Source: Pelagicoccus sp. SDUM812003 (GTDB taxonomy: Bacteria > Verrucomicrobiota > Verrucomicrobiia > Opitutales > Opitutaceae). Taken from it: 64,000 bases of DNA. The stretch covers positions 248,001 to 312,000 of the forward strand of contig NZ_JARXHY010000005.1 in assembly GCF_031127815.1 (NCBI RefSeq), written 5' to 3'. Each line of letters begins with the position of its first letter. Position 1 is the stretch's first letter. Of this stretch, positions 48,606 to 57,958 are shown piece after piece. The position numbers were made by a program, and so were the translations under genes. Below the pieces are notes generated by a model. That model was not told where the DNA came from. It saw only the letters and a program-made list of their open reading frames with translations, and made no database searches.

Positions 48606-48681
48606 GGGGCCGTAGCTCAGTTGGAAGAGCGCCTGCATGGCATGCAGGAGGTCGTCGGTTCGATCCCGATCGGCTCCACCA
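48606..48681 (+). tRNA. tRNA-Ala (anticodon GGC)
   Basis: A 76-base cloverleaf. The acceptor stem GGGGCCG pairs with CGGCTCC (one G-U). The D arm has AGCTCAGTTGGAAGAGC, the anticodon arm CCTGC-ATGGCAT-GCAGG gives anticodon GGC, and the T arm GTCGG-TTCGATC-CCGAT is standard. The 3' CCA is encoded. It reads GCC and GCU alanine codons. Confidence 0.96.
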
Positions 48682-48692
48682 CTCCGATTTCC

Positions 48693-48718
48693 GCCGCTTC
48701 TCGCAAGCGGCTTTTTTT
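48693..48718 (+). terminator. Intrinsic terminator of tRNA-Ala
   Basis: GCCGCTT and AAGCGGC form a 7-bp stem with a CTCGC loop followed by seven T, 11 bases after the tRNA. Confidence 0.92.
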
Positions 48719-48840
48719 GCGTATTGTCCTCAGGCAAGACGCGAGGGACGGAGGGAAATCGAGCTCAAGAATCCTTGCGATTCCCGAGGGATTGGCTGAT
48801 GATTCCTAGAGAGCTCCTTCCCTGTCCATCCCTCCATTCG

Positions 48841-49899
48841 ATGCTCCGCAAGTTCGTTTCCTTCTGCCTCGCCGCCCTCGCTTTGCTGGCCATGACTGCG
48901 TGCGGCCCCACCGGCCAGCCGGAAACCGTTTCCTGGCGTCTGCAGACCCACTCCTATCGAGGAAGCGTCGACTTCGCGGCTTTGCAAACCTTTGCCGAAA
49001 ACGTCGCCAGAATGTCCGAAGGACGTTTCACGATCTCCATCCACGAGGGAGGAGAGCTGGCAAACGGGCCCGACATCTTCCGCGCGGTTTCGGACGGTAG
49101 GATCGAGATGGGAAACGGCTGGCCCAACTGGTGGTCCGGTCAGCATCCCGCCTGGGCGGTCATGAACGCAGGGCCGTTCGACTTCATGAATCTGGACGCG
49201 TCGATGATGTTTTTCTTCGAAGGGAAAGGTACCGAGTTGGCCAACGAGCTCTCCCTCCCTCTGGGCGTGATCTGGAGACCTGCTTGGTGGTCAGGCATGG
49301 AGTTTGGGCTGCTTTCGAAAACGCCGATCTATGGTCTCGACGATCTCGAGGGAAAACGCATGCGCTTCGGGCCGGGGCTACCCAGCGAGGTCATGGCGGA
49401 AGCCTCCGGAGCCTACACCATCCCGCTCGTGCCTCAGGAAATCCTGCCTGCGCTGAGGGATGGCAGCATCGAAATGGTCGAATGGGCGAACCCAAGCGGC
49501 GTGCTGGATCTGGGAATCCACGAGGAATGCCGCTACGCCTTGATTCCCGCCATTTGGCAGCCGTCCGTGCTGTCGGATTTTCTCATAAACGAGGAAGCGT
49601 ATGGCCGCCTTTCTCCCGACCTACAGCAGATTCTGGAATCCGCCATGCGCGACTTCTCTTTGAAAGCGACGCTCGAATCAAAGCTATCCGATTTCGCGGC
49701 GATCGAAAGCATGAAGGAAATGGGCATGGAGCTAAACGTCTGGAGCGACAGCGACATTCAGCGCTGGCGCCGGGCGAACGACACCATCGTCGAGCGCTAT
49801 CGTCGAGAGGACGAATTCTCAAAACGCCTCATCGATGCGAAACAAGCCTTCAAGGCTCGTTACGATTCCTACTACGAATTCTATCAAGCGTATGAGTAG
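48841..49899 (+). CDS. TRAP-type (DctP) solute-binding lipoprotein
   Basis: 352 residues. The lipobox is MTACG, giving a lipid-anchored periplasmic protein. The DctP fold is shown by ALQTFAENVARMSEGRFTISI, GLLSKTPIYGLDDLEGKRMRF and the substrate Arg region MRFGPGLPSEVM. WANPSGVLDLGIHEECRY corresponds to the ligand-binding helix. No DctQ or DctM permease genes are nearby; instead its stop overlaps a histidine kinase gene by eight bases. It may pass ligand information to the kinase rather than deliver a solute for uptake. Confidence 0.88.
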   Translation: MLRKFVSFCLAALALLAMTACGPTGQPETVSWRLQTHSYRGSVDFAALQTFAENVARMSEGRFTISIHEGGELANGPDIFRAVSDGRIEMGNGWPNWWSGQHPAWAVMNAGPFDFMNLDASMMFFFEGKGTELANELSLPLGVIWRPAWWSGMEFGLLSKTPIYGLDDLEGKRMRFGPGLPSEVMAEASGAYTIPLVPQEILPALRDGSIEMVEWANPSGVLDLGIHEECRYALIPAIWQPSVLSDFLINEEAYGRLSPDLQQILESAMRDFSLKATLESKLSDFAAIESMKEMGMELNVWSDSDIQRWRRANDTIVERYRREDEFSKRLIDAKQAFKARYDSYYEFYQAYE

Positions 49900-51289
49900 C
49901 CTCGGGACGTCTGCAGATTCATCGAGCGAGGCGCAGGAACCGCAAGGGCTCGACTTCCGCCTCAAGGGCTCTTCGCTTTCGCACCGCCTTCTGCTGGCGC
50001 TCATCCTCATCACGCTGGCCACCATGGCCATCTTCGTTTGTATACGCTATTTCATTACGATAACTTCGCTTGAGAAGGACCTCGCGACACGCGCCGAAAA
50101 CATAGCCACTCGCATCGCGAACTCCGTAGCCCCATCGGTTTGGGACATCTATCGCAAGAGCTACGATAGAGCATTTTCGCAAGAGGTGACCAACGCAATC
50201 CTGGAAGCCGAGTTTCGCGACCCCTACCTGAAAGGTATCGTGGTGTATGGAAATTTCGGGCACGTTTTCATGGAACTCTACAAAGACGCGTCGGGCGAAC
50301 TGGTCTCGAACAAGGACCTTCTCGAACCGGACGCCGACCTGGAAGGCAGCTACAGCGCCTACGTCGCGATCAAGAACGCTTCCATGACCACTGGCAACGT
50401 GCGCGTGTTCCTCAGCTCGGACCCGTCCGCCAAGCTGATCCGCGACACCTTGCTCATCGAAATCGTGCAGGCTCTAGTGATCGCCACCCTCTTTGTAGTC
50501 TTCCTCTTTTTCGCGATTCAAAAGGTCCTCATCGCCCCGCTGCGCGAGCTCCAGCTGGCGGACGCCGAGCTGAAGCGGGCCAATCAGCGATTGGAAACCG
50601 CGAACAAGGAGCTCGAGGAGTTCGCCTACCGATCCTCTCACGATCTGAGATCTCCGCTGGCCTCCTCGATCGGCGTCATCGGACTGACCAAAGAGCTCAT
50701 TCACGAAAACGAGCTGAGCGAAGCTTTGGACTGTTTGGAAAAAGTGGATACGGCCCTAAACAAGCTTGATCGACTGGTTCTCGACATTTTGCAAATGACC
50801 GAAATGGAAAACATGGAGGATCGAGGAGAGCTGACCGACCTCACTCATCTCGTTCAGGAAAGTATCCAAAGCGTGGAACATTTGAAGGAGAGCAAGCAAA
50901 TCTCGTTCGAGATCGACATCGAGTCCGAGCCGCTGAAGCTGCACCGAATCCGCCTCAGAAACATTTTGGACAACCTGCTCTCCAACGCGGTGAAGTACTC
51001 GGACGTCCAAGAGCCCCTCAGTCGCATTCGCCTATCCGCAAGAACCGAAAACGATCAGCTGGTCCTGAAGATCGCCGACAATGGACTAGGGATTCCTGAG
51101 CCGTATCGTAAGGACATTTTCACCATGTTCACGAGGTTTCACCCTAGGATTTCACGGGGAAGCGGACTCGGACTTTATTTGGTGAAAAAAAGCATTGAGC
51201 GTATCGGCGGAACCATACACTACGCCCCTTTGCCCAAAGGCTCATGCTTCACTCTGAGCATTCCCATACAAAACCAAGGCGAGGATTGA
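49892..51289 (+). CDS. Membrane sensor histidine kinase
   Basis: 465 residues with membrane helices at about 31-54 and 187-209. The periplasmic loop of about 130 residues between them (NIATRIANSVAPSVWDIYR ... FGHVFMELYKDASG) is of the kind that could meet the TRAP-type binding protein. A coiled coil (ELKRANQRLETANKELEEF) leads to the H-box YRSSHDLRSPLASS (His250), with NLLSNAVKYS, ADNGLGIP and GSGLGLYLV for ATP binding. It overlaps the binding-protein gene and is followed one base later by the receiver gene. A three-gene sensory unit is likely. Confidence 0.9.
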   Translation: MSSLGTSADSSSEAQEPQGLDFRLKGSSLSHRLLLALILITLATMAIFVCIRYFITITSLEKDLATRAENIATRIANSVAPSVWDIYRKSYDRAFSQEVTNAILEAEFRDPYLKGIVVYGNFGHVFMELYKDASGELVSNKDLLEPDADLEGSYSAYVAIKNASMTTGNVRVFLSSDPSAKLIRDTLLIEIVQALVIATLFVVFLFFAIQKVLIAPLRELQLADAELKRANQRLETANKELEEFAYRSSHDLRSPLASSIGVIGLTKELIHENELSEALDCLEKVDTALNKLDRLVLDILQMTEMENMEDRGELTDLTHLVQESIQSVEHLKESKQISFEIDIESEPLKLHRIRLRNILDNLLSNAVKYSDVQEPLSRIRLSARTENDQLVLKIADNGLGIPEPYRKDIFTMFTRFHPRISRGSGLGLYLVKKSIERIGGTIHYAPLPKGSCFTLSIPIQNQGED

Positions 51290-51290
51290 T

Positions 51291-51683
51291 TTGAAAAAGG
51301 TACTCATAGTCGAAGACGATTCCGTCGACCAATTTCTGGCGCGGAAGGTCATCAACCGCGAAAACCCCGAGGTGCAGTGCGAATTCGCAGACGATGGAGA
51401 CGAGGCTCTCGCTATCCTCACCTCGTCCAACCCGACTCCCGATCTGGTCTTGCTGGACATCAACATGCCCGGAATGAATGGCCTGAGCTTTCTGGAAGCG
51501 TACAACGCTCGGCTCGATGCCTCATCTTCGGTTCCGATCGCCATGCTCACCTCCTCCGATCTCGAGTCGGATCGGCAAAAGGCCCTCAGCTTCAGCAATG
51601 TGATCGAGTACCTCACCAAGCCGATCACCTGCGAAAGCTGGAAGCGGCTGCGCGACTCGTTTCGCGGCATGTTCAACGACTAG
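51291..51683 (+). CDS. Single-domain response regulator
   Basis: 130 residues, one receiver domain with VLIVEDDSVDQ, phosphoacceptor Asp56 in LVLLDINMPGMNG, Thr87 in AMLTSSD and Lys110 in EYLTKPI. The start is TTG at 51291, one base after the kinase stop. There is no output domain, so it must act by protein contact or pass phosphate on. This form (Rcp1-type) often accompanies bacteriophytochrome-like kinases. Confidence 0.92.
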   Translation: MKKVLIVEDDSVDQFLARKVINRENPEVQCEFADDGDEALAILTSSNPTPDLVLLDINMPGMNGLSFLEAYNARLDASSSVPIAMLTSSDLESDRQKALSFSNVIEYLTKPITCESWKRLRDSFRGMFND

Positions 51684-51728
51684 CGCCTCAAATCGCTCCG
51701 GATCTGCCCGAGCCGGCCGCCCCAACGC

Positions 51729-52556
51729 CTACTCCTGCACGAAGGTGAACGGCACGTCCGAGTAGCCTACGTTGTCGGGCGGAGCATCGAAAATGCGCAG
51801 CTTGCGGAAGGACTCCATGACCTTGCGGTCGTAAACCGGATCGCCGCTCCCGCGCACGAGCTTCACATCCGAAATGTGTCCTCCCCCTGAAATGTCGCAG
51901 CTCACCACGGCCCGCAGCGGCGTGCCGGGTATGGGGTGCCGCTCGACCATCCGTTTCAAAGCGGCTCGTAGACGGGCCAGGTAGTTGGCCACGGTCTGCT
52001 GATCGGACACGCTCATGGAGGATACGTCCACGCCGGGGATGCTCTTCAGCCCTAAGTCGTTCAGGCTCTTTTGAAGCTGCTGCAGATCCTTGCTCAAGTC
52101 GATGCGTGGAGCTGAGGTGGGGCTGGGCTTGGCGCGAACGTTTTTCACTTCATCTCCATGCATCCTGCGAAAATCCTCCAGCGACATCCTGGGCGTCTCC
52201 ACAGGCTTGGTTTCGACCGGCTTCGGCTGCTCCACCACCGGTCTCCGCTCCACTACCGGCTCTGGAATCTCAACCGGCACCAGAGGGCGCTCCGGCAATA
52301 CGATCTCGTCCTCGGTCGGCAGATCTATCTGTTCGCTTCGGTACTGGATCGGATCGATAGGCGTCAAGGGCGTCTCCTGAGCGTATCCTCCGCTTGGAGG
52401 CGAGACCAGTTCGAACACCAGCTCCTCGGGATCCTTTTCCGGAGAAACCAGCCCTAGAATCGCGAATACGATCACGGCGACCAGGTGGGCGCTGGCGGAG
52501 AAGACCAAGGGTCCCCTCTGCTCGTAGAACATGTTCGCTAGCCTGATCTCTTCCAT
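51729..52556 (-). CDS. TolA/TonB-like energy transducer
   Basis: 275 residues. One membrane helix is near 18-38 (LVFSASAHLVAVIVFAILG). A proline- and glutamate-rich spacer (VPVEIPEPVVERRPVVEQP) leads to a C-terminal domain with VVSCDISGGGHISDVKLVRGSG and YDRKVMESFRKL, matching the TonB/TolA C-terminal fold. It follows tolR, so it is called TolA-like. tolB and pal do not follow; the gene is convergent with the receiver gene. Confidence 0.84.
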   Translation of the reverse strand: MEEIRLANMFYEQRGPLVFSASAHLVAVIVFAILGLVSPEKDPEELVFELVSPPSGGYAQETPLTPIDPIQYRSEQIDLPTEDEIVLPERPLVPVEIPEPVVERRPVVEQPKPVETKPVETPRMSLEDFRRMHGDEVKNVRAKPSPTSAPRIDLSKDLQQLQKSLNDLGLKSIPGVDVSSMSVSDQQTVANYLARLRAALKRMVERHPIPGTPLRAVVSCDISGGGHISDVKLVRGSGDPVYDRKVMESFRKLRIFDAPPDNVGYSDVPFTFVQE

Positions 52557-52574
52557 CCTCGCCCCTTTCTCGGA

Positions 52575-52991
52575 CTACTCCTCCGGTCGCGTGACCAGGT
52601 TGATCTTGGACAACTTATACTCCTTCAGCAAGTCGAGCAAGCGCACCACGTTCTGGTAGCGCGTGTCCGCATCCGCTCGGATGCTCAGTACCGGCGGTTT
52701 GCCCATGCTGGCGAAACGAGCGAGCTCCTGCTCCAGCTCGGGCTCTCCGATCAGATTGCCGTCCACGCGATAGCCGTCGTTGACCACCACGATGTCCACA
52801 TTGTCCGGCTGAGCCTGGGCCTTGCTTGGACTGGCCACCGGAAGGTCCACTTCCATCACCTGCTCCTTCTCGATAAGCGGCGTACTGATCATGAAGATGA
52901 TCAGCAACGCGAATCCCAGGTCGATCAACGCGGTGACATTGAGCTCCGAATTCGGCTCCAGAGAGCGTTTTCTATGAAAGGATCGAGCCAT
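52575..52991 (-). CDS. tolR: TolR/ExbD family protein
   Basis: 138 residues with one membrane helix containing ELNVTALIDLGFALLIIFMI, in which the Asp of LIDLGF is the proton-coupling residue, and a periplasmic domain of the ExbD/TolR type. It lies between the ExbB/TolQ-like and TolA-like genes. The gene symbol is assigned by context; ExbD would be equally valid by sequence. Confidence 0.86.
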   Translation of the reverse strand: MARSFHRKRSLEPNSELNVTALIDLGFALLIIFMISTPLIEKEQVMEVDLPVASPSKAQAQPDNVDIVVVNDGYRVDGNLIGEPELEQELARFASMGKPPVLSIRADADTRYQNVVRLLDLLKEYKLSKINLVTRPEE

Positions 52992-53022
52992 CAGAATTCA
53001 GCGTTCACTCCTCGCAACCGGG

Positions 53023-53790
53023 CTATCGGCTTTCCAGCTCGATCACGTCCGCCAGGGCGCTAGCGAAGTTCTCCAGCTCCGTCACCAAAACCTTGGTACG
53101 CGATAGCAGATAGTTGTATCCAAAAACCGAAGGTATGGCAACGCACAGGCCAGCGACCGTGGTGAGCAAGGCGCCTGAAACGCCCGGAGCTAGGTTCTGC
53201 AAGGTGGCGGAGGACTGCAGCCCGATCGATCCGAAGGCGTCCATCACCCCCCACACCGTGCCGAGCAATCCGAAGAACGGAGCCCCGGAAACGATGGTCG
53301 CGAGAAAGACCATGCTCGACTCGTAGGAAAGAGTCTTGTTGGCCAGGGCACGCTGCAGGGCGTTTTCCACGTGCTCCACCCGGGCCGCTCGAAGCTGCTC
53401 CGAGGACTCGCCGTTCTTTGCTTTGATGCGTTGATAGGCCTCGATGGCATCCGAGTAGAGAGCGGCGTAAGGAACCTGCCGCGGCGCTTTGAAGGTGCCC
53501 GGCGGATTGAGTATCGACGGCTGACGATGCAGCGACTGCTCGAATCCGAGATTGAGCAAGCGGAGCTTCTTGAGCTCCCAATACTTGCCGATCATGACCG
53601 CCCAGGCGCAGATGCTGAAAAAAGCGAGGGCGAGAATGATGCATTTGCCAGCCAGGTTGCTCTGGCTGAAGTAGGTGAAAAGGCTTGCGGACTGGGCGAT
53701 GAGCACGGGGAAGGAGACGATAACGGTTAACCGATGGAAGGCCGACTCCTGTTTGAACGCAAGCGCGGCGATCCGTTCAACAAATTTCAC
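53023..53790 (-). CDS. tolQ: TolQ/ExbB family proton channel
   Basis: 255 residues with a GTG start at 53790. The conserved motifs GAPFFGLLGTVWGVMDAF and APGVSGALLTTVAGLCVAIP identify the ExbB/TolQ pore helices. Membrane segments are near 22-45, 50-68, 160-185 and 205-230. It leads the tolQ-tolR-tolA-like operon, which uses the proton gradient to pull on the outer membrane. Confidence 0.88.
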   Translation of the reverse strand: MKFVERIAALAFKQESAFHRLTVIVSFPVLIAQSASLFTYFSQSNLAGKCIILALAFFSICAWAVMIGKYWELKKLRLLNLGFEQSLHRQPSILNPPGTFKAPRQVPYAALYSDAIEAYQRIKAKNGESSEQLRAARVEHVENALQRALANKTLSYESSMVFLATIVSGAPFFGLLGTVWGVMDAFGSIGLQSSATLQNLAPGVSGALLTTVAGLCVAIPSVFGYNYLLSRTKVLVTELENFASALADVIELESR

Positions 53791-53957
53791 TCATTGCGCG
53801 AAAAATGCCGATCGGGAACGAGGAGCGGGGCGATTCGGCAAGCCATCGAGCCAATTTGCGGCCAATGCCAGGTCCGCTCTTCCAGAGGCGCACAAATCTA
53901 GTTGCGCTCGCCTCCATAGGGGAATTTATTCGCCCGCATTCTTCACTACCTCACGTT

Positions 53958-55070
53958 ATGGACTATCGCCAACGAGCACTACAGGAACTCTCGGAAAAAC
54001 GCAGCAAGCAAGCTGGCAAGCGCGTCCTCGTCGGATTGGATGGATTTGTGGATACGATCCTCCACCTCGTTGCCAAGCGTACTGGCAAAGGGGAAGACTT
54101 CACCCGCATGGACACGATCTCCGACTTCGGAGCGCGCATCAACGCGGCCGCCGGCAAAAGCACCAACATCGAGATGTTCCCGAAGATGGAGAAGCTGGGA
54201 GGAAACGGCCCCATCATGGCCAACGCCATGGTCGCGGCCGGCTACCCGCTTCGCTACATCGGCTCGCTAGGCAATCCGAACATCCATCCGGTCTTCCAGG
54301 ATTTCGCCGCCAAGACCAACGCCCTCTCCATCTCCGAACCCGGTCTGACCAACGCCATCGAGTTCACCGACGGCAAGATCATGATGGGCATCACCAAGTA
54401 CCTCGAAGACATCACCTACGATGCCATCGTCGAGGCCATGGGCGAAGGAGCGCTGCTCGACGAGCTCTCGCGCTGCTCCATGATCGCGCTCGTCAACTGG
54501 ACCATGATCCCGAACATGACCCAGATCTTCGAAGACCTGCTTTCCAAAGCCCTGCCAAGCCTGCCGCCGCTCGATGGCGGACGCTCCTTCTTCTTCGACC
54601 TGGCCGATCCTGAGAAGCGCTCCACCGGCGAATTGGTGAACGCCTTGCGCGTCATCGGAAAATTCCAAAGCTTCGGCAATGCGGTGCTCGGGCTCAATCT
54701 GGCGGAAGGCCAGCAGGTCAGCAGAGCCTTCGGCATCCAGGAAACAGGGGAAGACGCGGAATCGCTCCAGGCCATGGCAGCCGCGATACGACGCGAGCTG
54801 GGTCTCAAAATGGTGGTGGTGCACCCGAAGGAACGAGCCGCGTGCGCCACTAAGGATGGCGAATGGTGCGTGGAAGGACCTTACGAACCCAATCCAAAAA
54901 TCACCACCGGAGCAGGCGACCATTTCAACGCCGGCTTCATGAGCGCCCAGCAGCTCGGCCTTTCCCCGGAAGCCTGCCTCACCGTCGGCGTGAGCTTCTC
55001 CGGCTTCTACGTCAGAACCGCTAAGAGTCCGAGCCTAAACGATATCGACAGCTTCCTTCGCAACTGGTAA
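53958..55070 (+). CDS. PfkB family carbohydrate kinase
   Basis: 370 residues of the ribokinase fold. VLVGLDGFVDTILHLV opens the fold, KLGGNGPIMANAMVAAGYPLRYIG corresponds to the substrate motif, and ITTGAGDHFNAGFMS holds the catalytic Asp and anion hole. It phosphorylates a sugar or nucleoside with ATP in the cytoplasm. Most PfkB enzymes have about 300 residues; this one has about 70 extra, partly at the N-terminus. It lies 13 bases before tmk. Substrate unknown. Confidence 0.85.
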   Translation: MDYRQRALQELSEKRSKQAGKRVLVGLDGFVDTILHLVAKRTGKGEDFTRMDTISDFGARINAAAGKSTNIEMFPKMEKLGGNGPIMANAMVAAGYPLRYIGSLGNPNIHPVFQDFAAKTNALSISEPGLTNAIEFTDGKIMMGITKYLEDITYDAIVEAMGEGALLDELSRCSMIALVNWTMIPNMTQIFEDLLSKALPSLPPLDGGRSFFFDLADPEKRSTGELVNALRVIGKFQSFGNAVLGLNLAEGQQVSRAFGIQETGEDAESLQAMAAAIRRELGLKMVVVHPKERAACATKDGEWCVEGPYEPNPKITTGAGDHFNAGFMSAQQLGLSPEACLTVGVSFSGFYVRTAKSPSLNDIDSFLRNW

Positions 55071-55083
55071 GGGCATTAGAAAT

Positions 55084-55728
55084 ATGACTGACGCGGAAAC
55101 CTTGACCGGAAAACTGTTCACATTCGAAGGCTCCGAAGGGAGCGGCAAGTCGACCCAGATCGACCTGCTCGCGGAAGAGCTCACCGGCATGGGCCACGAA
55201 GTGGTGGTCACCCGCGAACCTGGCGGCACCGTGATCGGCGAGGAGATTCGCCATCTGCTGATCCATAGCTCCAGTGGCCAGAACATGACACCGGAAACCG
55301 AGCTGCTGCTCTTCGCGGCGGCTCGCGCTCAGCTGGTACGGGAGCTGATCCTGCCGGAGCTGCAAAAAGGCTCCATCGTGCTTTGCGATCGCTTCCTCGA
55401 CTCCACCACCGTCTATCAAGGAGCGGCCCGCAGCATCTCCAGCGATCCGGTGGCCTACATCAACCAGTTCGCCGTCGGTCCCGTCACCCCTCACCTCACC
55501 TTCATCCTGGACGTGCCGGCGGAAGAATCCATTCGCCGCGTGAAGCGCCGCGTGACCGACCTTCCCGACCGCATGGAGCAGGAGAACATCGACTTCTACA
55601 ACAAGGTGCGCGAAGGCTACCTGCTGCTGGCGCGTTCCCTGCCCGAACGCTACTACGTGGTCGACGGCACCCTTTCGCTCGAGGAGAATCGCGAGGACAT
55701 CCTCAAAACCGTTCTAGACAACCTCTAG
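55084..55728 (+). CDS. tmk: Thymidylate kinase
   Basis: 214 residues. The P-loop EGSEGSGKST is at residues 15-24, the motif TREPGGTVIGEEIR follows, and VLCDRFLDSTTVYQGAAR is the DRx signature. It phosphorylates dTMP to dTDP. It is followed by holB, a common arrangement in bacteria, with a 37-base gap. Confidence 0.95.
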   Translation: MTDAETLTGKLFTFEGSEGSGKSTQIDLLAEELTGMGHEVVVTREPGGTVIGEEIRHLLIHSSSGQNMTPETELLLFAAARAQLVRELILPELQKGSIVLCDRFLDSTTVYQGAARSISSDPVAYINQFAVGPVTPHLTFILDVPAEESIRRVKRRVTDLPDRMEQENIDFYNKVREGYLLLARSLPERYYVVDGTLSLEENREDILKTVLDNL

Positions 55729-55765
55729 GAAGCCCGTCACGTACCGACGCGCGCTCAAACTCACG

Positions 55766-56713
55766 GTGACTGAGATCCAGGCCCCAAGCGACCCGAAAGC
55801 TCTGATCGACAAGGCCATGGCCGAAAACCGGCTGGCTCACGCCTTGCTGATCCACGGGCAGAACCTCGCTCAGGTGGAACGTTTCGCCATCGAGCTGTCC
55901 TGCCGCCTGTTGGGCGTGTCGGCAACTCCCGAGCAACTGGAGGAAAAATTGTTTCGACACCCGGACGTCTTCACCCTGCGCCCCTCCAAGAAATCGCGCG
56001 TCATCTCGGTGGACGACACCCGCGAAGCGATCCGAAACATCCAGCATTCCCCGCAGGCTGGCGAGCGCAAGGTAGCTATCATCTTCGAAGTCGACCGTTT
56101 CAACACCAGCGCCGCCAACGCCTTTCTTAAAACGCTCGAAGAACCCCCGCTCAATACCACCATACTGCTGCTGACGACCCGTCCGCATTCGCTGCTCGCC
56201 ACCATCCGCAGCCGCTGCCAGCTCTTTCGCCTCCCAACCGGGCTGGCCACCTTCGACGATCCCACCGCTCAGGAATGGCTCGCCGCCTACCGTCAATGGC
56301 TCTCCGACCTGCTCACTGGACAACCAGGCGGCAAGCAATGCATCCCGCACTTCATCATCGGCGCCTACGGGTTGGTGGAGCGCTTCTCCCACATCATCCA
56401 AACTTTGGGAAAAACCGCCTGGAAAGCCCAATCCGAGAAGCTGCCGGAAGACATGAGCGACGACGAACGCATCGCTCTGGAATCGCGTATCAGCATTTCC
56501 ATACGACAGGACTTTCTAGCGGCAGTCGAGTCCTCCACCGAACAGCTCGCCCGCGAGAAGCTCTTCGACGACAGCTCGGTTCCCATCAAGCTGGTCGAGT
56601 CGGTCGAAGCCTTGGAAAAAACCACTCACCTGCTACGCCTGAATATGAAAACCGAAGCCGTGCTGGAGTCGTTTCTCCTGCAGGCCCTGCGCATCTGGAC
56701 CGCCAAAGGCTGA
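55766..56713 (+). CDS. holB: DNA polymerase III clamp-loader subunit, delta-prime
   Basis: 315 residues with a GTG start at 55766. AENRLAHALLIHGQNLAQVE is the degenerate P-loop region, ISVDDTREAIRNIQHSP and FEVDRFNTSAANAFLKTLEEPP are typical of delta-prime, and TIRSRCQLFRL closes the AAA core. The usual zinc-binding Cys cluster of DnaX-type proteins is absent. It sits directly after tmk, supporting HolB. It helps load the sliding clamp onto DNA. Confidence 0.88.
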   Translation: MTEIQAPSDPKALIDKAMAENRLAHALLIHGQNLAQVERFAIELSCRLLGVSATPEQLEEKLFRHPDVFTLRPSKKSRVISVDDTREAIRNIQHSPQAGERKVAIIFEVDRFNTSAANAFLKTLEEPPLNTTILLLTTRPHSLLATIRSRCQLFRLPTGLATFDDPTAQEWLAAYRQWLSDLLTGQPGGKQCIPHFIIGAYGLVERFSHIIQTLGKTAWKAQSEKLPEDMSDDERIALESRISISIRQDFLAAVESSTEQLAREKLFDDSSVPIKLVESVEALEKTTHLLRLNMKTEAVLESFLLQALRIWTAKG

Positions 56714-56761
56714 TCGCTTCATCCTCCCCGACACCTCGCGACCGATGCCGGATCAGGCCCC

Positions 56762-57607
56762 CTACGAACGCAGGGACTCGCCGCAGACGTGGCAATACCG
56801 AGCTCCTACCCGATGCTCCACCTCCCCGCAACGCTTGCAGGCGCCCTTGGCCCCCTCCCGTCGCTGGTCGCGAGCGGCCAAGGTCAACTCCGCGGTCACG
56901 ATCCCCGTTGGCACCGCGATCACCCCATAGCCGATGATCATGATCAGCGAGGCGAACACCTGTCCCAGCGCGGTTTGCGGAGAGATGTCTCCGTAGCCCA
57001 CCGTGGTCAAGGTGACGATCGCCCAGTACACGCTCTTGGGAATGCTGGTGAACCCATGCTCCGGCCCCTCGATCAGGTACATGATGGAACCAAGGATCAG
57101 TACCAGAGTGAGCACGAAGAAGATGAACACCACGATCTTGCGTCCGCTGGCCCAGATCGCCCGGTAGAGCAGATTCGCCTCGCCCACGTAGTTCACCATT
57201 TTCAGCACCCGAAAGATGCGCAGCACCCGCAAGGCCCGAAACAGCATCAAATAGTGCGCTCCAGGGTAGATCAGATCCAAATAGGTAGGCAGGATGGAAA
57301 TGAAATCCACGATGCCGAAAAAGCTGAAAATGTATTGTAAGGGCTTTTTCGATACGTAGATCCGTACGATGTACTCCAGGGTGAACAATACCGTAAAGCC
57401 CCACTCCAGCGCGTACAGGCTGGGACCATAGCTCGCCCGAATGCTGCGCACGCTCTCCAGCATCACCACGACCACGCTCATCGAGATCGAGACGATCAGC
57501 AGCACGTCGAAAAGCTTCTCCCCGAACTCGTTCGAATGGAAAATGATCCGTCTGCAGCGCTCCCTGAACGCCGACCAGTGATCGGGCGTGGACTCGGTCT
57601 CGGGCAT
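56762..57607 (-). CDS. Voltage-gated potassium channel-like protein with zinc-ribbon tail
   Basis: 281 residues with six membrane segments. S4 is [16 protein letters not shown] (Arg at 124, 127, 130, 133), which is the voltage sensor. The pore loop contains the filter TVGYGD at 202-207, so it selects potassium. The C-terminus carries two CxxC pairs, CKRCG (257-260) and CHVCG (272-275), which form a zinc ribbon not common in bacterial Kv channels. ATG 57607 is preferred to a start 11 codons earlier. It is convergent with holB. Confidence 0.9.
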   Translation of the reverse strand: MPETESTPDHWSAFRERCRRIIFHSNEFGEKLFDVLLIVSISMSVVVVMLESVRSIRASYGPSLYALEWGFTVLFTLEYIVRIYVSKKPLQYIFSFFGIVDFISILPTYLDLIYPGAHYLMLFRALRVLRIFRVLKMVNYVGEANLLYRAIWASGRKIVVFIFFVLTLVLILGSIMYLIEGPEHGFTSIPKSVYWAIVTLTTVGYGDISPQTALGQVFASLIMIIGYGVIAVPTGIVTAELTLAARDQRREGAKGACKRCGEVEHRVGARYCHVCGESLRS

Positions 57608-57958
57608 GCCTCCCACCAAAGCCGATTCACAGCCGAGCACAACGTCTTATTTTCATCTGTAAACACCCGCCCCAAACCGGAGGGGCCCGAGTCCGCCCCG
57701 CCGCTTCGTCCCCTAGCGCCTTCTCCTCAGAACGCCCCGATATGTAGGCAACTTTGCAGCGCCACGCCTTGCTCCAGACCGAAATCTGGACTACCTTTTT
57801 CGAAAGGCTGAGGCAGCCACGAGAACCACGAAGAAGATCCCTGTCGCATTCGTTTCTTTCTCTAAAAGACGTCGAGCGTGCCGTCGTCTTCTCTCGTACG
57901 CGGTTACCCCATACCTCTCACCTAAAACGCTTATTGCACACATCGAAAGGGGGACACT
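57608..57958. other. Intergenic region, control region of two divergent genes
   Basis: 351 bases. A strong ribosome binding site GAAAGGGGG lies just before the monooxygenase start at 57959. No other gene or repeat was recognised. Promoters of the channel and monooxygenase genes must lie here. Confidence 0.55.

Noticed and set aside
48606-48681. tRNA-Ala as an integration site for a mobile element
   Set aside because: No integrase, no duplicated tRNA end and no composition change was seen downstream.
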